Assembly (NCBI RefSeq): GCF_029784135.1
Contig: NC_073746.1
Coordinates: forward strand, 62,842,097-62,906,096
From: Toxorhynchites rutilus septentrionalis
Taxonomy: Eukaryota > Arthropoda > Insecta > Diptera > Culicidae
Length of the DNA: 64,000 bases
Direction: 5' to 3'
Both the position numbers and the translations under genes were made by a program. Of this stretch, positions 22,932-31,735 are shown piece after piece. The stretch's first letter is position 1. The number at the start of each line of letters is the position of its first letter. The notes beneath the pieces are model-generated. The model saw only the letters and a program-made list of their open reading frames with translations. It searched no databases and was not told where the DNA came from.

Positions 22932-23820
22932 TGTGTCATTGTCATTATTTTTTGAAAGAGTCTATAGGTGTAGTCTCTTTTTGTGAATTCTGGAATAAAC
23001 ACTAAGCCAGGTGATTTCTTCGGCTTTTTATTTCATTGGAAAAACATTACACAGCGAAAAAAAGGAAGTCAAAAACTAATAACAGATTTTTGATTGTAAG
23101 GTACATTACATTCCAAAATTACTTATCTAGATTTTGTCAAACAAAATCCCGGTTCAATTTCAATCTATCGAACCTTGAATTCATTTAAATCTAGAGCATA
23201 ATTTTATTTGGTCAACTACATGTTTGAATGAACAAGTAATATACAAATAATTCGTAATATGTATATTCTCTTCAAAAATCTATAAAGACCAACACATCAG
23301 TAGAATTTTCATGAGTCAGTGCGATCCCCGAAAAAGATCCTTGCTGTTGTGAATAAATATGACTACAATGAAAATTCTATAGGAATAAAGCCAATTTATG
23401 GAGCTTTTGTCCACATCGTATGCTCATCATAGTATATGGTGAGCCTGTTCTAAATCATAAATAAGTGGGGAGGAATTTTAACGTTTCAATGATGAATATT
23501 TCCGATTTCACTTCTTTTGACGGCTGATCATCTTTTCGAGATGGAATCCTGATATTCCTCGAGTGATTTATTGATTCAATGAAGTCCTGGGATCAATCTC
23601 ACGATTGTTTGCTTAATAAGCGCATTCAAAATTATAATGTTGGATTCTATGAACAGAAACGGCGTATGATATTGTGATATGGGATGGGCTCAGATCTTCC
23701 CCAGGACACAATTTCATCAGTAAACCTGGTTCATGACTGTATTATCTAATTTCGTCCTTTACCAATGCTCATACAGTTCTGCTGCAACTGGTTGGTTCAC
23801 CACATTCGACTTGCCCTCAT
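22932..23820. other. Intergenic between eth and the MITE/BEL insertion
   Basis: AT-rich, with no coding frame or repeat end recognised. It probably contains distal eth regulatory sequence. GGATCAAGAGGTAA at 22814 only weakly resembles nuclear-receptor half sites. Confidence 0.35.
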
Positions 23821-23913
23821 TTAACCCTCATATGCTCGCGCATGCAGTCTCGCAGACCTTCACAATAATCTCGTTTTAAGGAGGAAATTGAACAAAGCTG
23901 GAGAAATAATATT

Positions 23914-24237
23914 TGTCGCGTACAACGCGAATGAAGTTAGAGTAGCCCGAGATAACACTCAACACACGAGATAACACAAACGCTGTTCTTGTGCACAATA
24001 GACATCACACACGAAACATCTCAGTAGCAGTATAAATACCGGTCACCGACTCAGCATCCCATCTCAATTCTTTGTAAACCATCACCAATAAACAATCGAA
24101 AGGAAGCAGCGAGTTTTCTATCCACCGAAACCAATAGTCTTTTTTAAGACTCAAAAAGAGTTAACAGAGTTTTCCGATCAGTCCGCTCCGCCTGTTCAGG
24201 CGTGGGAGCTTTTCGAGGAGGAGTCCCGGCGCGGACA
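23914..24237 (+). repeat. BEL 5' LTR with promoter and poly(A) signal
   Basis: Starts TGTCGCGTACAACGCG and ends GGCGCGGACA. TATAAATA at 24031 with TCAGC at 24051 form a TATA/initiator pair 20 bp apart by first base, so transcription probably starts near 24053. AATAAA at 24087-24092 gives a poly(A) signal inside the R region. A palindrome, CGCGTACAACGCG, sits at the very start. Confidence 0.9.
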
Positions 24238-24243
24238 TCTTTG

Positions 24244-24260
24244 TGGTCCTTCGAACCGGA
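24244..24260 (+). other. Primer-binding site, tRNA-Tyr type
   Basis: TGGTCCTTCGAACCGGA is complementary to a tRNA 3' end of the form TCCGG(T)TCGAAGGACCA, the acceptor end of insect tRNA-Tyr with one mismatch. It begins six bases after the LTR. The tRNA identity is from memory of the tRNA-Tyr acceptor stem (CCTTCGA). Confidence 0.7.
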
Positions 24261-24281
24261 TTTTAAATCCGTACTCCGTAC

Positions 24282-24700
24282 TGCATTGTCGCAGAATCAC
24301 CGCCATTGCCGTCGCTTTGTCGCGACTTCACCGCTACTGTTGTAGTAGCATCAACGCGATTGTCCATTGTGGGACAAGAGGTTTTCAACAGATCCATTGT
24401 GGGATCAACGTGAAGTTTAATCTTCTGCATTGCCGCCGAATCACCGCCATTGACATCGCTTTGTCGCGATATCACCGCCACTTTTGTTGTGGCATCAACG
24501 CTATCGTCCACTGTGGGACATTAGGTTTCCTCAGATCCATTGTGGGGTCAACGCGAATAGAACCTGCTGCATCGACGCTGAATCACCGCCAGTGTGGTCG
24601 CTTTTCCGCGACATCGCCGCTACTTGTATTGTAGTATCAACGTTATTGTCCATTGTGGGACAATAGGCTTCATCAGATCTCTTATAGGATCAACGCACCA
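24282..24700 (+). repeat. Three ~142-bp tandem repeats in the BEL leader
   Basis: Copies start at CTGCAT at 24282, 24425 and 24567 (143 and 142 bp apart). Each carries GAATCACCGCCA, a CGCTTT(G/C) (T/C)CGCGA segment, ATCAACGC-ATTGTCCA(T/C)TGTGGGACA, and CAGATC-(C/T)ATTGTGGGATCAACG. They fill the space between primer site and gag and do not encode a continuous protein. Confidence 0.8.
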
Positions 24701-25158
24701 TCTTGTGATTTGGTTTAGAAGAGATCACAGCTTCCTTCTATTGTTCGGTTGTGCGATTTTTAAATCGAAAAATAATAAGTGTTAACTGATCTCAAAAAGA
24801 AAGTGAAATTGGATTCCACCTGAGCGCAGTGGACACTATTAATTGTATAGCGCTAGTGTGTGACAATGGTTTTCGGGTGTGAACGATAAACCCGCATCTT
24901 TACTTCCGCCGTTTCCCAGGTTTCGCGTGAAAACCTGTCGAAGATCCTGTCGGTTCCAGATTCAAGTATCGGAACCTATCATCGAGAGTGAGTTTGGTTG
25001 CATTGGGTTGGTATTCGACTGGTGAGTACACAACTAGAGTAGTCAAAGTTTTTGGAATTTTGTGTAGGGGAGTGGACCGGCATCGTATTTTGAGTATTTT
25101 ATGTGGACTGTGGTGGTTTTCGGTGGTTTTAATTTACGTGACGTTCCCAGCTGATACC

Positions 25159-28100
25159 ATGACTTCGCTGCGGGAACGATCTAAGATGTTGAGTGTGACG
25201 GTGGAGGCAATTAGAACCATCGAGAGCTTTGTGGAGGACTACGATGCCGAGATTGATCAAGACAAAATCGAATCTAGATTAAAGAGACTGGATATACTAT
25301 ATGATCGCTTTGTTGATACATCCATCGCCGTGGAATTGTTAATGGAGGATAAATCCGAAACTAAAGCTATTCTAGTGAAAGATCGTAACGAAATGGAAAA
25401 ACGATATTATACATTACATGATTTCCTAACAACTAACAAACCGAATCATCATGCTTCCGCTAATTCCCCTCAGATTTCCACATCTGTTGTACGTTTACCG
25501 AAAATTGATTTGCCGAGTTTTGATGGTGAGATTGACAATTGGATTCCTTTTTATGACGCATATCGTAGTTTAATTCACAACAACAAAAATTTAGCTGCTG
25601 TGGATAAGTTCCATTACCTGATGGCCGCACTCAAATATCCTGTTAAAAAGCTACTCGATACAACTAACATAACGGGCGATAATTATAAAATCGCTTGGGA
25701 TCTGCTTGTAAGTCGGTATGATAATAAACGTTTGCTTATTAAAAATCACATTGCGTCACTGTTCGCCATTGATCCTGTGAGGAAGGAATCTTCAAATGCG
25801 ATATTAGCCCTGGTTGACCAATTTGAACGTCACGTAAGAATTCTATCGACGTTGGGGGAGCAAACTGAACGATGGAGCTCTCTGCTGGTACACATGGTGT
25901 GTAGTCGATTGAATCATAACACTTTGAGGGAATGGGAGCGGTCAACAGCCTGCGATAAGGAGAAGATTCCTACCTACAATGAATTGATTACATTTTTGAA
26001 AGATCAAGCTGGGATCTTAATATCCTTGAATAGTGGTAGTCCAGCAATATTATCACCAAAAGAAAAATCTCGTTTGTCTGTCGCCCATGCTGCAGCTGTT
26101 TCCAAATCGTTTTCACCTAAGTCTTGTATCGTATGCAACCAATCACATCGCATTTATGATTGCGAAGTCTTTAAACGAATGCCACTTGAGCAGAAGCAAG
26201 ATGTCGTCCGCAAGAAAAAGCTTTGTTGGAATTGTGTATCTATGAAACACCTTAGTCGTGATTTCTCATCTCAATCCTGTAGAAAATGCAACGAAAAACA
26301 TCATTCTCTATTACATCCACTCTCCCCCAACGATCGATCCACCTACACCAATATGAATTCATCACCTGTGAACATACGAACCACCAACGCCACCGCCGGT
26401 AGTGAACCTGTTACTTCGGCACAGTTATCCACTCCCACACTATCCACATCAACCACCACGTCCGCCACCCGACAGCCACTCACCAATGCTTTAGCTGCAG
26501 CGCAGTCATCGAATACCACCTACTCAACTGTTTTGTTATCCACCGCCGTGGTGAGGGTCCACGGTCCATCTGGGAAATCCACCTTCGTCCGAACTTTACT
26601 GGACTCATGCTCCGAGTCAAATTTTATCACCGAAAGAATCGTTCAACTTTTGAGCTTGAACCGTCAAAAGCAAACAACGGTCATCGCAGGCATGGGTGGC
26701 GCTACAGTCAACAGCACACATTGCACCGTCGCCACTTTCAGTTCCATCGACACCACGTATTCACACACACTGACTTTCAGTATCCTCCCAAGGATCACTA
26801 ACGATTTACCAGCTCGACCGATTGACATTTCACACTGGAAACTTCCTTCCGAGGTGACCTTAGCTGATCCTGATTTTGCAAAACCGCAGAAGATAGACAT
26901 GGTAATTGTTGCTCAACTTTTCTTCAGCCTTCTGGTGGAAGGTCAAATTCAAGTGGACCCCATGTCTCCTGAAAGCCAGCCTGTTCTCCAACGTACCTTA
27001 CTTGGATGGATAGTTAGTGGTCCTGTGTCCACCGGTACAGCCTTTCGAGACTCTGGAAGAGTCGCTATGCTTTGTACTACCGATGATTTAGATCAACAAC
27101 TGACTCGATTTTGGGAAGTCGAGAATTGTCCGCGGAACCGTGGGCTTTCGAAAAAAGAATTATGTTGTGAAGATCATTTTTCTAAAACAACCATCAGAGA
27201 TAAATCAGGCAGATTTGTTGTGCGCCTCCTCAAGAAGGAAAACATGTTGAGTCAAGTTGGCGATTCCCAGATCAGTGCTTTTCGTCGATTTCAGTGGATG
27301 CAACGTCGATTTATCAAGAGCCGAGAATTAAAGGAGCAATATTCTGATTTTATGACAGAATACATTGCTCTCGGCCATATGGCTCCAGTGATTCCATCCG
27401 AAGATACCAAAAATTCCAACACGTATTATCTCCCTCATCACGCCGTGCTCAAGCCAAGCAGCACCACCACAAAATGTAGAGTGGTTTTCGATGGATCTAG
27501 CAAATCCTCAACGGGAATTTCGCTCAACGAGTGCCTCATGGTGGAGCCGACCGTTCAGGATTCATTATATGCCATCGTCATACGGTTTCGTATGTACGAG
27601 ATTGCACTCGTTGCAGATATAACAAAAATGTATCGCCAAATATGGGTACATCCCGATGACAGAAGTCTTCAGCGTGTTTATTGGCAAAGCAAAACTGATC
27701 CAGACGTCCGTACATATGAGTTGACTACGGTGACATACGGCACTGCATGTGCTCCGAATTTAGCTATCCGATGTCTCCAGCAACTTTCTCACGATCATCG
27801 GAGGAACGAAGATGATGCTGCTGAAAGAATTGGAAAAGACTTCTACGTGGACGATTTTCTCAGCGGTGCTGACAATGAAGACGAAGCAGTACAATTGTAC
27901 TCTGATGTTAAAAGCATCCTCGCGTCGGCAGGATTCGAGCTCAGAAAGTGGAATTCGAATTCATCAGAAGTATTGTCAAACATCCCAGAAAATTTGAAAG
28001 ATGATAGATCGATTGTAACAGTTGACCATGTTCAAGGATCCATTAGCACGCTAGGTCTGCTTTGGCATCCGGAATCAGATACGTTCAAATTCAAAGTTCC

Positions 28101-30516
28101 AGAATGCTTCATTAATGCTCCAATCACGAAACGAATCGTGGTCTCCGAGATGTCCAAACTTTTTGATCCTCTGGGAATCCTGGGACCAATTGTCATCACA
28201 GCCAAAGTATTTGTCCAGTTACTTTGGAAATCGAAACTGGGCTGGGATGAAGTGCTCCCCAGCTCGCTTTGCAAAGTGTGGGAAAATTATAGACCAGGTT
28301 TGAATACGCTCGAATCATTCTCTATTCCACGCTTAGTGAAAGCTCCAGGTTCTGGAAAAACTATTCAGCTTCATGGGTTCTGCGATGCATCCAAAAATGC
28401 ATATGGTGCATGCATTTATGTCAGAAGTGTAGGCACGAATGGTATCACCACAACTCGCCTATTAACAGCGAAGTCAAGAGTAGCTCCTATCCAGACCCTA
28501 TCAATCCCTAGGTTAGAGCTCTGCTCTGCTGTTCTCCTTAGTCATTTACACGAAAACGTTATGCTAAATCTCAATATGAATATTAATTCCTTCTTCTGGT
28601 CTGACTCGTCGATCACCCTGCATTGGCTGCAAAATCCACCATCGCACTACAACACCTTCGTGGCAAACCGTGTCGCGGAGGTACAGCGACTAACAGAAGG
28701 AGGTATTTGGAGCCACGTCGCCGGGTTGGAGAATCCGGCTGATCTCATCTCCAGGGGCTGCGATCCCTGCGAACTTATCAACAATGCCCTGTGGTGGAAA
28801 GGTCCACCATGGCTATCGTCTGACCGTTCAGAATGGCCAAGCATGTTTCCTGTTCCGGATGTAAAGGAATTTCCACCAGAAGTCGTTGAAGCGACGCTCT
28901 GTTCGCTTGCAGCGGTTACCAGATCATCAGGCGTCACTGATTGCACGCTGTTCACACGCTATTCGTCACTGTCTAGACTCACCCGCATCGTCGCATACTG
29001 TCGCCGGTTCGTGCATCACTGTCGGATCAAGTCTGCTGGATCCGATTTGCAACTCATTCCGCATTTAATCTCAGATGAACTCCGCCAAGCGTTAATAAGC
29101 CTCGTGAAAGTGGTACAAGAAGAACACTTCAGCAACGAAATCACCAATCTCCAAGCCAAAGATGATGCACAACTCAGCAAGTCACCATTACGTACATTGA
29201 ATCCGTTCATCCACGATGGTCTACTCCTGGTCGGTGGCCGGCTCAATCATTCTTCCTATGCATTCACCCGCAAACATCCGATGATCCTACCTGCAGGCCA
29301 CCCATTCACCTCTCTACTCATCGATTCAGTGCACGTGCAACTCCTCCACGCTGGCCCTCGTGCAATGATTGCACACATCCGTGAAAGATTTTGGCCATTG
29401 AACCTCCGTAACCTGGCACGGAGGCACGTAAGATCCTGTGTACGCTGCTATCGCACTCGTCCTCGAGCAGAACACCAGCTGATGGGTCAGCTACCGAAGG
29501 TGCGCATCACTCCTGCTCGTGCGAGAATTGACTTTTCTGGACCCGTCTGGCTGAAGATCCCGTTACGTCGAATGAAATCTGCTCCACCAATCCGAGCGTA
29601 CGTTGCAGTATTTGTCTGCATGGCCACGAAGGCCGCACACCTTGAATTAGTAGGCGATCTTAGCGCCGAAACGTTTATTGCAGCATTGAAACGCTTCGTT
29701 TCCCGCAGGGGTAAACCAATCGCCCTGTTTTGTGACAACGCAACCAACTTTAAGGGCGCAGACAAGGAGCTACGGAATCTCTGCAAACAACTTAACGATC
29801 AGCAACTGCAAATGAAAGTAGCGTCCTTCTGTGCTGACTCATCGATACAATTCAGCTTCATTCCCGCTAGAGCACCCACGTTTGGCGCCCTATGGGAGGC
29901 CGCTGTCAAGGCATTCAAACACCATTTCCGGAGAGTTATTGGCCTTGATTCGTTATCAGCAGAAGTTATGCAAACCATTCTGTGTCAGATTGAGAGCTGT
30001 CTTAACTCACGCCCACTGACTGCGCTTTCTGAGGACCCAAGCGACATGGAAATCCTCACACCGGGACATTTTCTGGTCGGATCAGCCCTCCAATCAATCC
30101 CGGAGCCCGACCTAGCCCAAATTCCCGAGAACCGGCTTTCGCTGTGGCAGGAGATGCAACGACGAACTCTATCCTTCTGGAAATTGTGGTCAACGGACTA
30201 CATTACCCAGCTACAGCAACGGACGAAGCACTACTATCGACAGCCGAATGTTCTGGTCGGCAAACTGGTACTCCTGAAGGACGACAACTTACCCCCACTC
30301 AGATGGAGTGTGGGCCGAATCACAACAGTCCATCCCGGCGCGGATAGCCTCGTCCGTGTGGTTACCATCAAACTGGCATCCGGCGCAGTCTTCGATCGGC
30401 CGATCGTGAAGATCTGCCTTCTACCAATAGATGACGAGATGAAGTCTACTCCCACTTCTGGTGAAGTGACTGGACCTCCTGATGAAGACGCAGCACCCGC
30501 TGCTAACCCAAAATAA
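25159..30516 (+). CDS. BEL/Pao Gag-Pol polyprotein
   Basis: A single 1785-residue frame from the first ATG (the frame is open for 57 codons upstream but starts with no ATG). Domain order: Gag/DUF1759 (about residues 113-300; LPKIDLPSFDGEIDNW), CX2C-type zinc knuckles (about 323-380), aspartic protease (LLDSCSESNF, Asp482), reverse transcriptase (VADITKMYRQI near 820; active site YVDD at 896-899), RNase H (FCDASKNAYG, Asp1076), integrase with an H/C zinc finger and catalytic Asp1458 (DFSGP), Asp1526 (FCDNATNF) and Glu1580 (LWEAA), then a DUF5641 C-terminus. Order PR-RT-RH-IN and the DUF1759/DUF5641 ends define BEL/Pao. The protease triad is Asp-Ser-Cys instead of the usual Asp-Ser/Thr-Gly. No internal stops, so it may still be translatable. 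Confidence 0.95.
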   Translation: MTSLRERSKMLSVTVEAIRTIESFVEDYDAEIDQDKIESRLKRLDILYDRFVDTSIAVELLMEDKSETKAILVKDRNEMEKRYYTLHDFLTTNKPNHHASANSPQISTSVVRLPKIDLPSFDGEIDNWIPFYDAYRSLIHNNKNLAAVDKFHYLMAALKYPVKKLLDTTNITGDNYKIAWDLLVSRYDNKRLLIKNHIASLFAIDPVRKESSNAILALVDQFERHVRILSTLGEQTERWSSLLVHMVCSRLNHNTLREWERSTACDKEKIPTYNELITFLKDQAGILISLNSGSPAILSPKEKSRLSVAHAAAVSKSFSPKSCIVCNQSHRIYDCEVFKRMPLEQKQDVVRKKKLCWNCVSMKHLSRDFSSQSCRKCNEKHHSLLHPLSPNDRSTYTNMNSSPVNIRTTNATAGSEPVTSAQLSTPTLSTSTTTSATRQPLTNALAAAQSSNTTYSTVLLSTAVVRVHGPSGKSTFVRTLLDSCSESNFITERIVQLLSLNRQKQTTVIAGMGGATVNSTHCTVATFSSIDTTYSHTLTFSILPRITNDLPARPIDISHWKLPSEVTLADPDFAKPQKIDMVIVAQLFFSLLVEGQIQVDPMSPESQPVLQRTLLGWIVSGPVSTGTAFRDSGRVAMLCTTDDLDQQLTRFWEVENCPRNRGLSKKELCCEDHFSKTTIRDKSGRFVVRLLKKENMLSQVGDSQISAFRRFQWMQRRFIKSRELKEQYSDFMTEYIALGHMAPVIPSEDTKNSNTYYLPHHAVLKPSSTTTKCRVVFDGSSKSSTGISLNECLMVEPTVQDSLYAIVIRFRMYEIALVADITKMYRQIWVHPDDRSLQRVYWQSKTDPDVRTYELTTVTYGTACAPNLAIRCLQQLSHDHRRNEDDAAERIGKDFYVDDFLSGADNEDEAVQLYSDVKSILASAGFELRKWNSNSSEVLSNIPENLKDDRSIVTVDHVQGSISTLGLLWHPESDTFKFKVPECFINAPITKRIVVSEMSKLFDPLGILGPIVITAKVFVQLLWKSKLGWDEVLPSSLCKVWENYRPGLNTLESFSIPRLVKAPGSGKTIQLHGFCDASKNAYGACIYVRSVGTNGITTTRLLTAKSRVAPIQTLSIPRLELCSAVLLSHLHENVMLNLNMNINSFFWSDSSITLHWLQNPPSHYNTFVANRVAEVQRLTEGGIWSHVAGLENPADLISRGCDPCELINNALWWKGPPWLSSDRSEWPSMFPVPDVKEFPPEVVEATLCSLAAVTRSSGVTDCTLFTRYSSLSRLTRIVAYCRRFVHHCRIKSAGSDLQLIPHLISDELRQALISLVKVVQEEHFSNEITNLQAKDDAQLSKSPLRTLNPFIHDGLLLVGGRLNHSSYAFTRKHPMILPAGHPFTSLLIDSVHVQLLHAGPRAMIAHIRERFWPLNLRNLARRHVRSCVRCYRTRPRAEHQLMGQLPKVRITPARARIDFSGPVWLKIPLRRMKSAPPIRAYVAVFVCMATKAAHLELVGDLSAETFIAALKRFVSRRGKPIALFCDNATNFKGADKELRNLCKQLNDQQLQMKVASFCADSSIQFSFIPARAPTFGALWEAAVKAFKHHFRRVIGLDSLSAEVMQTILCQIESCLNSRPLTALSEDPSDMEILTPGHFLVGSALQSIPEPDLAQIPENRLSLWQEMQRRTLSFWKLWSTDYITQLQQRTKHYYRQPNVLVGKLVLLKDDNLPPLRWSVGRITTVHPGADSLVRVVTIKLASGAVFDRPIVKICLLPIDDEMKSTPTSGEVTGPPDEDAAPAANPK

Positions 30517-30597
30517 GCATTGTGAATAGTGAATTGAATTAAAATATTATTGTAAAATTGAATTTGAATGAAACAGATATTTCATTGGTGGCCGGTA

Positions 30598-30921
30598 TGT
30601 CGCGTACAACGCGAATGAAGTTAGAGTAGCCCGAGATAACACTCAACAGACGAGATAACACAAACGCTGTTCTTGTGCACAATAGACATCACACACGAAA
30701 CATCTCAGTAGCAGTATAAATACCGGTCACCGACACAGCATCTCATCTCAATTCTTTGTAAACCGTCACCAATAAACAATCGAAAGGAAGCAGCGAGTTT
30801 TCTATCCACCGAAACCAATAGTCTTTTTTTAGACTCAAAAAGAGTTAACAGAGTTTTCCGATCAGTCCGCTCCGCCTGTTCAGGCGTGGGAGCTTTTCGA
30901 GGAGGAGTCCCGGCGCGGACA
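30598..30921 (+). repeat. BEL 3' LTR
   Basis: Same 324-bp length as the 5' LTR with five substitutions and no gaps. It is preceded by only a weak purine tract (GGTGGCCGG) rather than a long polypurine run. The polyprotein stop lies 81 bp upstream. Confidence 0.9.
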
Positions 30922-31254
30922 ATATTTTCTGGAGTTTTTTCATTCAATTATATCTTTTTCCTTGAATAAATACCAAAAACGCCTAGAACTTCGCAATAGC
31001 AATATTGCAGAGACCAAACAGTCTGTGATGCCGTGCGCAAGTATACGAGTTATTATTTTGCGCGCGAGTACAGAAGCGTTAATACACAGTTTTTTTGATT
31101 CTAACACTGAAACTTACCTATACAATATAAAATCATCGTTAGACACAACATTCGTACGAGATTTTTCTGCCACCTGCAATTTTCATTTACATAGAATATT
31201 AATTCGATTTATTCATTTATTTACAATGATTTTACATCCCATTGAGAGATTAGA

Positions 31255-31735
31255 TCTTCTTCACAACTTTTCGCCAATAAACCCGATCCATGGCTGCAGT
31301 TCTCCAACTCCCGGCTGCACCGATTCTTGCCAAGTCCTGCTCCACTTGGTCCAATCACCTCGCTCGCTCGTCATCTTAGCAAGGTTACTGTCCGGAAATC
31401 TTGCAACACGCCCTGCCCATCGCACTCGTCCAGCCTTGGCGACTTTCTGGATTCTGGGTTCGTCGTAGCGTTGCGCTAGTTCGTGGTTCATTCTTCTTCT
31501 TCATATTTCGTTTTCTTGTACACCACCGTATGTTGCTCTGAGCACTCGGCTTTCAAAAACACCAAGTGTTTGTGAGTCCTCTTCAAGCACCGTCTCTGCT
31601 TCGTGTCCATAGACAACAACCGGTCGAATTAGGGATTTGTATATGGTACACTTCGTACAGGGTCGGAGTTTGTTGGAAGAATTTGCGGAGCCCATAGTAG
31701 GCACGACTTCGTTAGAGATAATCGAGAGTATCTAT
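31255..31735 (-). pseudogene. RTE-type LINE, reverse transcriptase C-terminal fragment
   Basis: Minus-strand frames read CTKCTIYKSLIRPVVVYGHE, then VFESRVLRATYGGVQENE, and, in another frame, YDEPRIQKVAKAGRVRWAGR. These are the C-terminal blocks of RTE-clade proteins (TIYKTLIRPV-YG-E and KAGRLRWAGHV-RM). A frameshift separates the two parts and the end is degraded. It may be the far end of the RTE copy whose endonuclease lies at 34081-35165. Confidence 0.75.

Larger units (their letters stand above)
23914..30921 (+). mobile_element. Full-length BEL/Pao LTR retrotransposon
   Basis: A complete 7.0-kb element: 324-bp LTRs with TG...CA ends, a primer-binding site 6 bp after the 5' LTR, a repeat-containing leader, one uninterrupted Gag-Pol frame, and a 3' LTR. 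The 5-bp sequence ATATT flanks it on both sides (23909-23913 and 30922-30926), the size expected for BEL/Pao integrases. The LTRs differ at five positions (about 98.5 percent identity), so the insertion is fairly recent. It lies inside a piggyBac-like MITE. No envelope gene is seen. Confidence 0.95.
23825..31078. mobile_element. piggyBac-like MITE split by the BEL insertion
   Basis: TTAA at 23821-23824 and TTAA at 31079-31082 bound two MITE halves: 23825-23913 on the left and 30922-31078 on the right. The left begins CCCTCATATGCTCGCG; the right, read inward, begins CGCTTCTGTACTCGCG, matching CCCTCCTGTACTCGCG of the copy at 18754. The right half also shares GATTGAATGAAAAAACTCCA with that copy. 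The family assignment rests on the TTAA sites and CCC start; no transposase is present. Confidence 0.5.

Noticed and set aside
24988..25158. The 57 open codons upstream of the BEL polyprotein ATG
   Set aside because: There is no ATG in this stretch; the first one in frame is at 25159, just before the Gag-like sequence.
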